Below, in pieces: positions 48,568 through 59,100 of a DNA stretch of 64,000 nucleotides. The position numbers and the translations under genes are program-made. The notes under the pieces were generated by a model. It searched no databases and was not told where the DNA came from. It was given only the letters and a program-made list of their open reading frames with translations. Origin of the DNA: Phaseolus vulgaris (lineage: Eukaryota; Streptophyta; Magnoliopsida; Fabales; Fabaceae); the NCBI RefSeq assembly GCF_000499845.2, contig NC_023751.2:30909475-30973474 (forward strand), in the 5' to 3' direction. How positions within the stretch are numbered: the first letter of the stretch is position 1; the number at the start of each line of letters is the position of its first letter.

Positions 48568-51516
48568 ATGGCTTCTGTGTCACCACCAACTCTCTCATGG
48601 CATCACAGACTCCCCATTCATCACAGAAGCAGTTGGACATGGAACCACAACAAAAGCAACTCTTTTCCTTCATTTATGCTTCCAAAATCTTCTCTTTCTT
48701 CTCCAACAACACGCAAACTTCACCATCTTTCTCCCACCCAAACAAACAACGCACACCAACCCTTTCTGCAACGCCTACACGATCTCTGCGACTCCGGGAA
48801 CCTCAACGAAGCCCTCAACTTGCTCCACTCGCAGTCCCAAAACGGCGTCGGTTCCTCTTCAGACATTATAAAAGAAGCCATTGGACTCTTACTACGAGCC
48901 TGTGCGCACCACAAGGATGTCGAGATCGGGCGAAAGCTCCACGCTATGGTGTCGGCGTCGCATCGGTTCCACAACGACGTCGTTCTGAACACCCGCATTG
49001 TTTCCATGTACGCCGCGTGTGGGTCCCCCTCGGACTCTCGCTCCGCCTTCGACGCCGCGAAGGAAAAGGACCTGTTCCTCTACAACGCGCTTCTCAGCAG
49101 CTACGCGCGTAACGCGCTTTTCCGCGACGCGATTTTGCTGTTCCTCGACTTGCTCTACGCGACGGAGCTCGTGCCCGACAACTTCACGCTCCCCTGCGTG
49201 GTTAAGGCCTGCGCCGGCGTCGCGGACGCGGGACTCGGCGAAGCGGTTCACGCGCTGGCTTTGAAGTTGGGTCTTTTCTCTGACGTTTTTGTGGGGAACG
49301 CGCTTATTGCCATGTACGGGAAATGCGGGCTCGTAGAGAGTGCCGTCAAGGTGTTTGAAACTATGCCAAAGAGAAACTTGGTGACATGGAACTCGATGAT
49401 GTACGCGTGTTCTGAGAATGGGGGTTTTGAGGAGTGTTGCGGTGTTTTTAAGGGACTGTTAAGTGAGGAAGAAGGTTTGGTACCTGATATTGCTACGATG
49501 GTGACGGTGATTCCTGCGTGCGCTACTCTAGGTGAAGTGGGAATGGGAATGGTTCTTCATGGTTTGGCTTTTAAACTTGGCATTAGTGAGGAAGTGACGG
49601 TGAATAATTGCCTTGTTGACATGTATTCGAAATGCGGTTACATGAGGGAGGCGAGAGTTTTGTTTGATATGAATGGTGGGAGGAATGTTGTTTCTTGGAA
49701 TACCATGATTGGTGGATATTCCAAGGTAGGAGATTTTCGTGGAGTGTTTGTGCTGCTACGAGAGATGCTGAAAGAAGAGAAGGTGAAGGTGAATGAGGTG
49801 ACGGTGTTAAACGTTCTGCCAGCTTGTTCGGATGAGCTGGTGACCTTGAAAGAACTTCATGGTTATGCTCTTAGGCGAGGATTTCAGATTGATGAATTGG
49901 TAGCCAATGCTTTTGTTGCTGCCTATGCGAGGTGCAGTTTGCTGGATTGCGCTGAGCATGTCTTCTGTGGTATGGAAGAGAAAACGGTGAGCACCTGGAA
50001 TGCACTGATTGGTGCCCACGCACAAAATGGCTTTCCCAGAAAGGCTTTAGATTTGTATCTTGTGATGAGGGATTCTGGGTTGAATCCTGATCGGTTTACT
50101 ATAGGTAGCCTTCTTTTAGCTTGTGCGCACTTGAAATTCCTTCGTCTTGGCAAAGAGATTCATGGTTTTATGATGCGTAATGGTTTAGAGCTGGATAAAT
50201 TTCTTGGGATATCGTTGTTGTCACTTTATATTCAATGTGGTAGTATATTACGAGCAAAGTTAATTTTTGATAAGATGGAAAACAAGAGTTTAGTATGCTG
50301 GAATGCCATGATTTCTGGCTTTTCGCAGAATGAACTTCCTTGTGAGGCTCTTGATACATTTCAACAAATGCTCTCAAGTGGAATTGAGCCACAAGAGATT
50401 GCTGTAATGTGTGTTCTGAGCGCTTGTTCGCAGGTTTCATCATTGCGGCTTGGAAAAGAAGTTCACTCCTTTGCACTGAAAGCTCATTTATCTGACAATA
50501 ACTTTGTTATTTGTGCATTGATAGACATGTATGCTAAATGTGGATGTATGGAACATTCTCAGAACATTTTTGATAGGGTAAATAACAAGGATGAAGCAGT
50601 ATGGAATGCTATGATTGCAGGATATGGGATTCATGGGAATGGACCGAAGGCTGTTGAGCTGTTTGAATTAATGCAAAATAATGGCTGCAGGCCAGATTCT
50701 TTTACGTTTATGGGAGTGTTAATGGCCTGCAACCATGCTGGCATAGTGACAGAAGGATTAAAATATCTTGGTCAGATGCAGAGCTTGTATGGTGTAAAGC
50801 CAAAGTTAGAACATTATGCATGCGTGATCGATATGCTTGGTCGAGCAGGGCAGTTGAAAGAAGCTTTAAAGTTGGTAAATGAGATGCCAGATGAACCAGA
50901 TTCAGGTATATGGAGTTCTTTACTCAGTTCCTGTAGGAATTATGGGGATTTTGATATTGGAGAGGAAGTTTCCAAAAAGTTATTAGAATTGGAACCAGAT
51001 AAAGTTGAGAATTATGTATTGCTATCAAACTTATATGCTGGATTAGGAAAATGGGATGAGGTGAGAAAGGTACGGCAGAGAATGAAGGAGATTGGTCTTC
51101 ATAAAGACGCAGGCTGCAGTTGGATTGAAATAGGAGGAAAGGTTTATAGATTTCTTGTCAGTGATGGATCACTTTTGGAATCAAAAAAGATTCAGCAAAC
51201 TTGGAATAAATTGGAGAAAAAAATAAGCAAAGTTGGATATAAACCCGACACAAGTTGTGTGCTTCATGAATTGGAAGAAGAGGAAAAGATTAAGATACTG
51301 AAGAGACATAGCGAGAAGCTTGCAATTTCTTTTGGGCTGTTAAATACGGCTAAAGGTACAACATTGAGGATTTGCAAAAATTTACGCATATGTGTAGACT
51401 GTCACAATGCAATCAAGTTAGTATCAAAAGTTGTTGAAAGGGATATTGTTGTAAGGGACAACAAGCGGTTTCATCATTTCAAAAACGGATTTTGTACTTG
51501 TGGAGATTACTGGTAG
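48568..51516 (+). CDS. Pentatricopeptide repeat protein, PLS class with E/E+ and DYW domains
   Basis: Intronless, 982 aa, typical for this family. Residues 1-60 are basic, Ser-rich and poor in acids, suggesting an organelle transit peptide. Residues from about 100 to 780 are PLS-type PPR repeats (recurring W-N-x-M/A-L/I-x-x-Y-x-x-x-G and I-x-M-Y-x-K-C-G blocks). E/E+ domains follow, then a complete DYW domain ending CTCGDYW. The deaminase-like zinc motif is intact: H914-x-E916 and C942-x2-C945-H946. Family knowledge links this architecture to site-specific C-to-U editing of mitochondrial or plastid RNA; the target here cannot be read from sequence. Length and layout resemble Arabidopsis At1g18485 (recollection). 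The first ~700 nt of coding sequence are far more GC-rich than the rest. No disruption is seen. Confidence 0.93.
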   Translation: MASVSPPTLSWHHRLPIHHRSSWTWNHNKSNSFPSFMLPKSSLSSPTTRKLHHLSPTQTNNAHQPFLQRLHDLCDSGNLNEALNLLHSQSQNGVGSSSDIIKEAIGLLLRACAHHKDVEIGRKLHAMVSASHRFHNDVVLNTRIVSMYAACGSPSDSRSAFDAAKEKDLFLYNALLSSYARNALFRDAILLFLDLLYATELVPDNFTLPCVVKACAGVADAGLGEAVHALALKLGLFSDVFVGNALIAMYGKCGLVESAVKVFETMPKRNLVTWNSMMYACSENGGFEECCGVFKGLLSEEEGLVPDIATMVTVIPACATLGEVGMGMVLHGLAFKLGISEEVTVNNCLVDMYSKCGYMREARVLFDMNGGRNVVSWNTMIGGYSKVGDFRGVFVLLREMLKEEKVKVNEVTVLNVLPACSDELVTLKELHGYALRRGFQIDELVANAFVAAYARCSLLDCAEHVFCGMEEKTVSTWNALIGAHAQNGFPRKALDLYLVMRDSGLNPDRFTIGSLLLACAHLKFLRLGKEIHGFMMRNGLELDKFLGISLLSLYIQCGSILRAKLIFDKMENKSLVCWNAMISGFSQNELPCEALDTFQQMLSSGIEPQEIAVMCVLSACSQVSSLRLGKEVHSFALKAHLSDNNFVICALIDMYAKCGCMEHSQNIFDRVNNKDEAVWNAMIAGYGIHGNGPKAVELFELMQNNGCRPDSFTFMGVLMACNHAGIVTEGLKYLGQMQSLYGVKPKLEHYACVIDMLGRAGQLKEALKLVNEMPDEPDSGIWSSLLSSCRNYGDFDIGEEVSKKLLELEPDKVENYVLLSNLYAGLGKWDEVRKVRQRMKEIGLHKDAGCSWIEIGGKVYRFLVSDGSLLESKKIQQTWNKLEKKISKVGYKPDTSCVLHELEEEEKIKILKRHSEKLAISFGLLNTAKGTTLRICKNLRICVDCHNAIKLVSKVVERDIVVRDNKRFHHFKNGFCTCGDYW

Positions 51517-52481
51517 TTGGGGGACTATATTAGTCTTTAATATATTGTTTTTATTGAGTGAAGAACTCCATTAAGCATCAATGGAGTTGTGAAGAACTGC
51601 TTCTGTATATCTTCCGTATTATACAGGTATATATGTTCAATCCAATTCTTTGCATCATTACTGACAGGAAAGATGAGGCATGTAGGATTCGTCCCTTGTC
51701 TATGACTTGTAAACCACTACCTTCATTGTAAACTGGGTGAATATTTTTTTCACTGCAAATACAATTGTATAGCACACTGTGTAATATATTGTGAAATGTA
51801 TGTTAAAGAGGTCACCATGGAAAGGCAAAAGAAGAATTTCAAATGCAATCAGATTAGTACATTTTGTATTTATAATGAGAGAAAATAAATAATTCAGAGG
51901 AAGGAAGTAATCATGCTTCAAGAGATATCATTCTCATTTATATTTGAAGATTTAGTTTCCTTTCAAGTCTTGTTTTCACACTATTCTTAGAACATCTCCA
52001 ATTCAAGGATATTATAATTCCTGTTGTGGATATGATGTATGGGAAGAACTCAGGGACTAAGCTGGTTCTTGGACCACGGATGCTCGCGTTCGCGTCACAT
52101 GACGGGAGAAACTTTTACATTCCTAAACCTAAAGCAACATGAAAGAGGCAAAATAGCCTTCAGAGGCATCGACAAGGGCAAGATAAAGGTATTGGCACGG
52201 TACGTATTTCTTCCTTTGTCTCTATTAAAAGTGTGCTTTATGTTGAGGAATTCAAGTATAACCTAATGAGCATAAGTCAATTATGTGACTGGTTGCATGG
52301 TTTCCTTCAAAAAAAGATACATGCATAGTCTCAACATTTGGTGAACAGACTCTCTCTTAGCCAGACGACTTAACAATCTTTACAAGTGTATCTGATAGAT
52401 CTTAGCAAGTAGAAAGTAACCTATCCGCTTTCCAAAGAAGATGAAAGATGGCTTTGGAATAAAAATATTGGGCATTTAAAT

Positions 52482-52579
52482 CTAAAATATATTTAAAAGA
52501 ATTCTTATAAAAATATCATAAGAGAATTTCCTAAAATATATTTCAAAGAATTCTTATAAAAATATCATAAGAGAATTTC
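52482..52579. repeat. 49-bp tandem duplication in copia remnant
   Basis: 52,482-52,530 and 52,531-52,579 are nearly identical (ctaaaatatattt[a/c]aaagaattc...). The 49-nt period would shift the frame. Confidence 0.85.
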
Positions 52580-53117
52580 CTAATCTTTATGGAAAACTCA
52601 TCTTCTTTGTGAAGCATGTTAGAGAGGAAAATAGTTAAAAAGCTCTTTTAAATTGATAAAATATGTTTCTAGTGCTAGATCTCTACAACTCTTGCAAATG
52701 GATCTTTTCGGACCCACGAGACGCTAAGTTTGGATGAAAAGAAATATGGTTTGACCATTGTAGGTGGCTGTTCAAGATTTACATGGGTATTCTTATTAAT
52801 CCACAAGAATGAGTCTTTTAGGGTGTTTGAAGTATTTTGTAAAAGAGTACAAACTAAAAAGGATTTATGTATCTCTAGTATCAGAATTAACCATGGGACT
52901 GAGTTTGAGAATGGGGAGTTTAAAATATTCTATGAGATTAATGGGCTACACCACAATTTCTCTTTATCGAGAATACCTCAATAAAGTGGGGTTGTAGAAA
53001 TGACAAAACTCTCCAAAAAGATGGTTAGAATTATGCTCTCTATGAACTCTTTACCAAAGCAATTTTGGGTAGAGGCAGTAAACACTATTTCTATGTACAA
53101 AACAAAGTACTCAAGAT

Positions 53118-53251
53118 CTTTGTTGGAAAAGACCCCTCATGAATTGTGGGTTATGTTAATGTTTTTAGCTGTAATTGTTATATTCTTTGTTGGAAAACAC
53201 CCTCATGAATTGTGGGTTATGTTAATGTTTTTAGCTGTAATTGTTATATTC
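53118..53251. repeat. 67-bp tandem duplication in copia integrase region
   Basis: Units start at 53,118 and 53,185; both contain 'ctcatgaattgtgggttatg' and 'gctgtaattgttatattctt'. Confidence 0.85.
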
Positions 53252-54288
53252 TTAAGATCCAAGGTTGATAGGAGGAATATTTTTAGGATACTTTGATAGA
53301 TCTAAGGCTTATAAAGTGTATAACTTTTTGTACCTTGATTACTAAGGAAACTAGAAATGTTAAGTTTGATATTTTTTCTTAGACTGATATGAAACTATTA
53401 GACCTTGAAGCTGAATTTGAAGAGCTTAGGATCAAGGCTTCAAATGAAGGTCATGTTGGACTTGAAGACTCAAGCCTCCAATGAAATTGTTTTGATCATG
53501 ATGTTGGAAGATGAAGATTAATATGTGGAAAATATTTTCAGAGTTTTTAGCTTTCGTTATATGTTTGAGTCTTTCACGAGTTATTCACACGGTTTTTAAT
53601 TCAGTAGACAACCTATATTAAAATCAGTTAAGCGAAAATTGTTTTTGCAAAGTTAAAAATATTAAAAAAAAAGTTTTATGGCTTTGTTGATCATTAAGTT
53701 TTTATGTAATCGATTATACTGTTTAGAAGAGGAAGGCTTCAAAACAGGACAATTGAATATCAATTCAGCTTAAACTAGAGAGCAATTTTAAATGTTTTCA
53801 TAAATTAACCAATTAAAATTTTGTATAATTGATTAATTTTTTTTCTAAATTAAATACAAAGTGAAAATAATTGATTAACACTTGTCATAATCGATTAATA
53901 TAATATAGAAAGCGTTGTAAATGTTTTTCAAATTTCAGCAAGAATAATTGAATAAATGCTTGAAATGATCGATTAAATATGTCTGACATTTCTTTAAATC
54001 AACATATTCTGAATTCTTTAAATAAAGTTTTGGTCTCACTATTTTATCCAATTAATACTACTTATAAATACAATTTCTTTTGAGATTATTTAAGCTATTT
54101 TCATTTGCCAAAAGCGCTTTCATTTTTTGTGAATCAAAGGCTGTGTTGTATGGTGCCAAAACCTTGTGCATTGCTTCCATTCTGAATTTTTTGTACATTC
54201 TTTCATTTTCCTTATTGCTTGAAATGTTCTAGTATATATCCTCTTGTGTAATCAAGAGTTGATGTGGTTTGTAACCTCTTGGAGTATT

Positions 54289-54352
54289 TCAAGAGTTGAA
54301 CATATTTTCTTGAGTTTGTTCAAGAGTTGAACATATTTTCTTGAGTTTGTTC
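54289..54352. repeat. 31-bp tandem duplication in LTR-like DNA
   Basis: 'caagagttgaacatattttc' plus 'ttgagtttgtt' occurs twice in a row, period 31, followed by a third partial 'caagagttt'. Confidence 0.85.
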
Positions 54353-54994
54353 AAGAGTTTATTTAGTTTTTACTTGTTGTCTTGATTTTGGAAGTTGCAT
54401 GTATGAGTGTCTTGTACAAACTTTTGAAGATAGTGGAATATAGTTATTTTAGGGGTTGAATAACTGAAACTGGATATAGGATCACTGAAAAAGAGTATAA
54501 ACTTCTTGTGCTATCTTTATCTTCCTTTATCTTCTTTATATTGTTGTTAACCAATCTTGATCGCACGTTAATTGCATTTAGTTTTTCAAATTAAATCAAT
54601 TTTAAAAGAACTTGAAGTAAGGAAAAATCTTTTGAAAAAGTTTCAAAACCAAATCAATACATTTCTTCAAATCAATACATTTCAAGTTCTCCACTTCGTT
54701 AAATCACCAGTTCTTGGATCCAGGTGTAAAAAGCAATGAACAAAAACAAGTGCAAAATTTAATTATACTCTTCATATGAAAACATGCAGTAGTTGAAGTT
54801 CAATACATTTCTCTATATTTCAAGTTCAATACATTTCTCACACCTATGATTTCTTCATAGAGTGTACTAATAAAAATATATAGATGCGTTACGTTACGTT
54901 AGAAAACTCAGTGTGTACCTCCACTTCACAATTTACCAGCTACTCAACCACTGAACTAGCAACCGATTGGTGGAACGTCGAAGCAGAAGAAGGC

Positions 54995-55561
54995 TCAGTG
55001 GGGGAAGTGGTTACTCTGATCGACATGTCCCGGAGGACCCAACAATTCAGAGACCGCAACTTGAAGGTAAGAAACCTTGTCTTTGAGTTGCGCATTGTGT
55101 TGGAGGATTTGTTGGTTACATTCCAGCAAGTAAATGATCTTTTCAGAGAGTTGGCGATTCAGTGTTTGTAGATGATCAAGGTGACACTGAAGGGACTCAA
55201 TCTGTTGCTTTTTCTGCATTCGGGACCTGCGAGCTGATTCACGGTTTGAGAACATCCTCTTCTTGCGGTCCTCAAGGAGAGCAATTGCTTCGTCAGCATT
55301 GTTGTTGTTGTTGCTGTTCGATGACGTGTTTGGACTGTTGGTGTTGTTGGAAAGGTGCAATCTGGAGCAGTATAATGGAATATGGTGTAATACTTGGGAT
55401 GAATCCACATGAGTGAAAATGCAGTCACGGTATCTCATATGGCCTTCAGTTGTTTCATTGTTCAGAGTGGAATTCTGGGTTGGAGAAAGAAAGCTACTAT
55501 GCTGTGTTAAGGTAGAAAAATTCGGTGGTCCACCGAGTCTCTTAGCCTCATTCCCTTCCAT
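54995..55561 (-). CDS. bZIP transcription factor (S-group-like)
   Basis: Intronless, 188 aa. The basic region is at residues 99-115, with the invariant N106-x7-R114 (NRESARRSR). The leucine zipper starts at the usual distance: L124, L131, L138, L145, I152, L159, L166, an unbroken seven-heptad register. N-terminal to it is a Ser/Asn-rich stretch (residues 71-88). Small size, lack of introns and the SNRESARRSRM basic region fit plant group S bZIPs, which bind ACGT-core DNA as dimers in the nucleus. The zipper residues differ from the common S-group wording (QCHLDHLQTLNRQL), so I do not name an orthologue. The ATG is followed by MEGNEAKR. The gene is tandem to the upstream CTF4 gene on the same strand, with about 550 bp between them. 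Downstream it abuts copia-derived DNA. Confidence 0.9.
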   Translation of the reverse strand: MEGNEAKRLGGPPNFSTLTQHSSFLSPTQNSTLNNETTEGHMRYRDCIFTHVDSSQVLHHIPLYCSRLHLSNNTNSPNTSSNSNNNNNADEAIALLEDRKKRMFSNRESARRSRMQKKQQIESLQCHLDHLQTLNRQLSEKIIYLLECNQQILQHNAQLKDKVSYLQVAVSELLGPPGHVDQSNHFPH

Positions 55562-55662
55562 GCTTTTAACTCAAGCAATAGAGAGAGAGGAATGATGTTG
55601 AAGGTTTTGTAGTGAAGATGTTATTTAAGACAAGGAAAAATAGCAGACAAAAATGTTGTTGG

Positions 55663-55668
55663 CACGTG
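55663..55668 (-). promoter_or_regulatory. G-box CACGTG upstream of the bZIP gene
   Basis: Perfect CACGTG palindrome about 100 bp upstream of the bZIP start codon, in the context GGCACGTGTG. bZIP and bHLH proteins bind this core. Autoregulation is possible but unproven. Confidence 0.5.
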
Positions 55669-56108
55669 TGTTTGTTGGTTTATTATTAGTTTTTGTACTT
55701 ATGTTTGATGCGTGGGTAATAATGATTGTAAATTTGGAAAGTTAACGATTCTTAAAGACCAAGAATAGTAATAGATAATGGATGATATAGTATAATTAAT
55801 AGATGATAATTTATATTCATCAAACCAATAAAACTACAACTTAGTATTATCAATATAATGATTGGTCCAATTTTTAAAAATTAATTTGAATAAAAGTATT
55901 GGTTGACACCCCGTGAACCACCCCGTGAAATATAAAGGGAGAGCATGGTTTAAGAAAAGAGACCAGGCATGCTAATCGGAGTCCTAAGAATTTATATTGA
56001 ATTAAAAAAATTAGTTACAATAATATTTTATAGTAATATACAAGTGTGTTCCATTTGAAGTACCTGAAACCTCCACCGTGTTTTTCACATTAGAGTATAT
56101 GAATTTTT

Positions 56109-59100
56109 TCACTTGATAGTAGACTTCAAAAATGGATTGGATGGACGACTGGGTTGTCCCAAACTAGTGTCTGATTTGTCAAGTCCATTCTTCTTTGATG
56201 ACTTCGTAGAGGGATCATATGATGGATGAGGAGTCTGTTCCACCTGACGCATGTCTCCCACCTTGTCCCTTGTTTCTTCCCCTGTCTGCTTTCCCTTCAT
56301 AGTTTCATTTACCATTGCAGTTCTAATTATGCCAGCTTTAGCTACCTCTTGAGTTTTGTGTTTCTTTATGAATGATGGAGAAGATAATTCTGATGATGAC
56401 ATAGTAACTGCATTTAATGTTTCAGTTCGAGTTGGGGCCTTGCTTCCGTTATGAAGAGCATCAGCTTTAATGGGTGCAACACAGTTTTCTTTGATCTTGG
56501 TTCCCATAGCTTTTTCTGCTTCATCCAGTAGCCTTTCCTGTTTTGAACATGCAGCAATTACAAGGTAAAGATGGCAGTGAATTGGTACTACCCTTTGTTT
56601 AAACTGTACTTTTGTTAGGACATAAGAGGCTTACCTCCAATATGCTGCTGAACCTTTCGGCCAAGTTTGGAAGTTTCAGAGCAGTAACAAGTTTTATTGC
56701 ACCTCTCACTGATTTTTCCAGAGTCAAAAGTTTCACAAGTTCAGTAGCTCGCACAAGCTTATTGCCTGAAATATCCATAAGGGCGAGGCATGATTACTTT
56801 TCACTTTCACAATTGAAGCCATACAGAGTGGAATGAAAAACAGACGCTTATGAACTCACTGTTGCAGCATGATGCTATTAGCCTCAGTATACATTTATCC
56901 TGCGCTGCTTCCAAATTGAAAGCATCGTCATCAAGTGAAGTAGTGTCCAGACCTAGAGATGCCATTTCTTCCATTCTTCTCTGAACCTGGATGTAACATG
57001 TTTACACATTCAGGTATTAGATAAAACTGATAAAGACAACTCAAACTCAGGGTACAAGTGAAGTAGAAATGAATCAAGACTGATGAAAGGCTCGCTAAAA
57101 GAGAGTGATGATCGTCAAATTTGAAAAGGGTATGAGAGAAACAAACCAAAAAGAGATGCAAGTTGTTCATCATAAACTCGTTTTCATGGACTTCAGATCC
57201 CAAGTCAGAGGAAGCAAGGGGAAGTGAAAGACTCAACGGAGTGAGAACTGGCTTAGGCATGACCTATTATGAAAGTGAATAACAATTAATTATTAGTTAA
57301 AGAAAAAACGAGAAAAGCAGAATGCATCAAACTGTTTAGTAGTCTTGTACCTGAGGGAAGTCATCAGGCTTTTTGCATACCACACAAAATACCTTGCTTG
57401 CATTCAACCCCGTTACCCAGTAGTTTTCTTTTGAATTCTCTTTTAAAGCACTGCACATTGGAAGTTTAATAAACAAAATCAACAAATCTCAGGCATAAGA
57501 ATAATAGGCACATCAAACCAGTTCATATGGTTAAACGATCATTGAACCTGAAGAGTGGGACCCATCTGCCACCAAATTGGCTCGTATATGATCTTAGCAC
57601 ACCCTATATATTATAATTACCAAATCAGCTAGAAAAACACGAAGCACTCATAAGCAGAGGGAATAAATATCAAATATCAACAGTAACTACAAACACAATT
57701 AATACCTTCGAATCGTATGAACACAGTTGGCCTTCCTCGCTAAACCCAAACCAACTTAGGGATGAACCAGGAGATATTGGCATGCGACCTTGAAGGAGTT
57801 GGATCCCTTGAGGGATATTAAATACTATAAACTCTAGCATCTGCATGTTTAAGAATAAATATATCACTATAGACACGAACAGATAGTATCATAATTCATG
57901 AAGTTATAATGTTTTTATAACCAGATGACTGACTATGTTCTCCGAGTTAGATAGCCTTTCAAAAAGTTCAAAAATAAATACTAAATGAAACCTCAAAATA
58001 CCGAACCAACCTGATCATTTGAGGAAAGGTAATCAAAAGCATGAGTGACAACTGCAAGCTTCTCATTGAAACCGGACGCAGTCAACACTGGTCCATCTAG
58101 TGAAAACACATGTTTCTGCAATAAAAACGATTTAGAAGTGCGCACATACTTCACAGGACGAGTACAGATCGTCATAAGTTAAGATCACACAAAAAAAAGT
58201 TTAAAATTCAATAAGTTCACACTTATCAACCCTTTAAACCTATAGACCTTTTATGTTCGGCTATTGAAAATAAATAAAAAACATGTAAATAAGATATGAT
58301 GAATGTGCAAGCAACCTGCAAACCACCATCAGAAAAGATGCGAAGGTAGTTCAAACTAGTTACTGCAGCAACCCAAGCAGCGCCAAGTGCAACAACCTTC
58401 ACTTCTTCTCCTTCAAAGCGCATAGACCACTGCAAAAATTTTAAAGAGTGAGAATATGGTAAGATTTCACATCATGCTGAGTATTAATCATAGGATCTGG
58501 AATGTTGCCTGTCCTAGTAACAAAGCAAAACTAAAAGTAATGTAATTAAATATCTTCTTTTATATACATTTTCTTCTATAAAAATAATCAGTGAATTTTT
58601 CAACTAGGTTAAGCAAGTAATCTAACCTCGCTATTGTTGGCCCAGCTACTAAATGGGCGATACATGAGGGTGCTCATGTTCTTCTCCCCCTTACAAGGAT
58701 TTGCAAAGACGCCCCCATTCTCACTCAATGCTGCCATTGTGAATCCAAAATGATCAGTCATTGAAGGAACTCGTGGAGTGCTTCCAGTATCATGAAAATC
58801 AATCTGTGACAAAGACATGCCAACTCATTAATCTATGCTAGAATTGATTTTATTAACTGAAATTTACAAAGGGATGATGGTAACCCAGATGAAAGCTAAG
58901 CTTGAACTATCAACACTTTTTATGCATTGAATCACCTCAATATGGGAGTATCCATCGTGTTCAATAGAGGTTATACATCCAAGCATATTGTAGCATAAGA
59001 AACGTCTTTTCCCTGGCTGCAAAGGAGTAGATCCTGGTTGAAATGCCTCCGGCATCTTTGCCTTAGATGTTACCATGGTGCCTTTAACTCCCAGATTCTT

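Larger units (their letters stand above)
52020..54740 (+). mobile_element. Copia (SIRE/Tork-like) remnant: protease and integrase kept, reverse transcriptase not found
   Basis: From 52,060 the plus strand shows the copia sequence L-D-x-G-C-S-R...H-M-T-G-E (protease region). A D-E-R-W-L-W-N block follows at about 52,445, then integrase core (K-K-Y-G-L-T-I-V, S-R-F-T-W-V-F, G-x-E-F-E-N) at 52,730-52,980, and N-S-L-P-K-Q-F-W-V-E-A-V-N-T at about 53,040-53,090. After S-K-A-Y-K-V-Y near 53,310 the sequence passes into non-coding DNA with no reverse transcriptase or RNase H. A TAATCGATTA cluster follows (53,707-53,987), then LTR-like DNA to about 54,740. Stops and frameshifts are frequent, so it is non-functional. 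Confidence 0.7.

Noticed and set aside
48720..49264. Open frames on both strands inside the 5' part of the PPR gene
   Set aside because: The GC-rich codons remove stops in other frames; the PPR frame is unambiguous.
53000..53296. A 98-codon open frame as a separate gene
   Set aside because: It is copia integrase-derived sequence carrying a 67-bp tandem duplication.
54884..55416. Plus-strand open frames opposite the bZIP gene
   Set aside because: Antisense shadows of the bZIP coding sequence with no recognisable protein.
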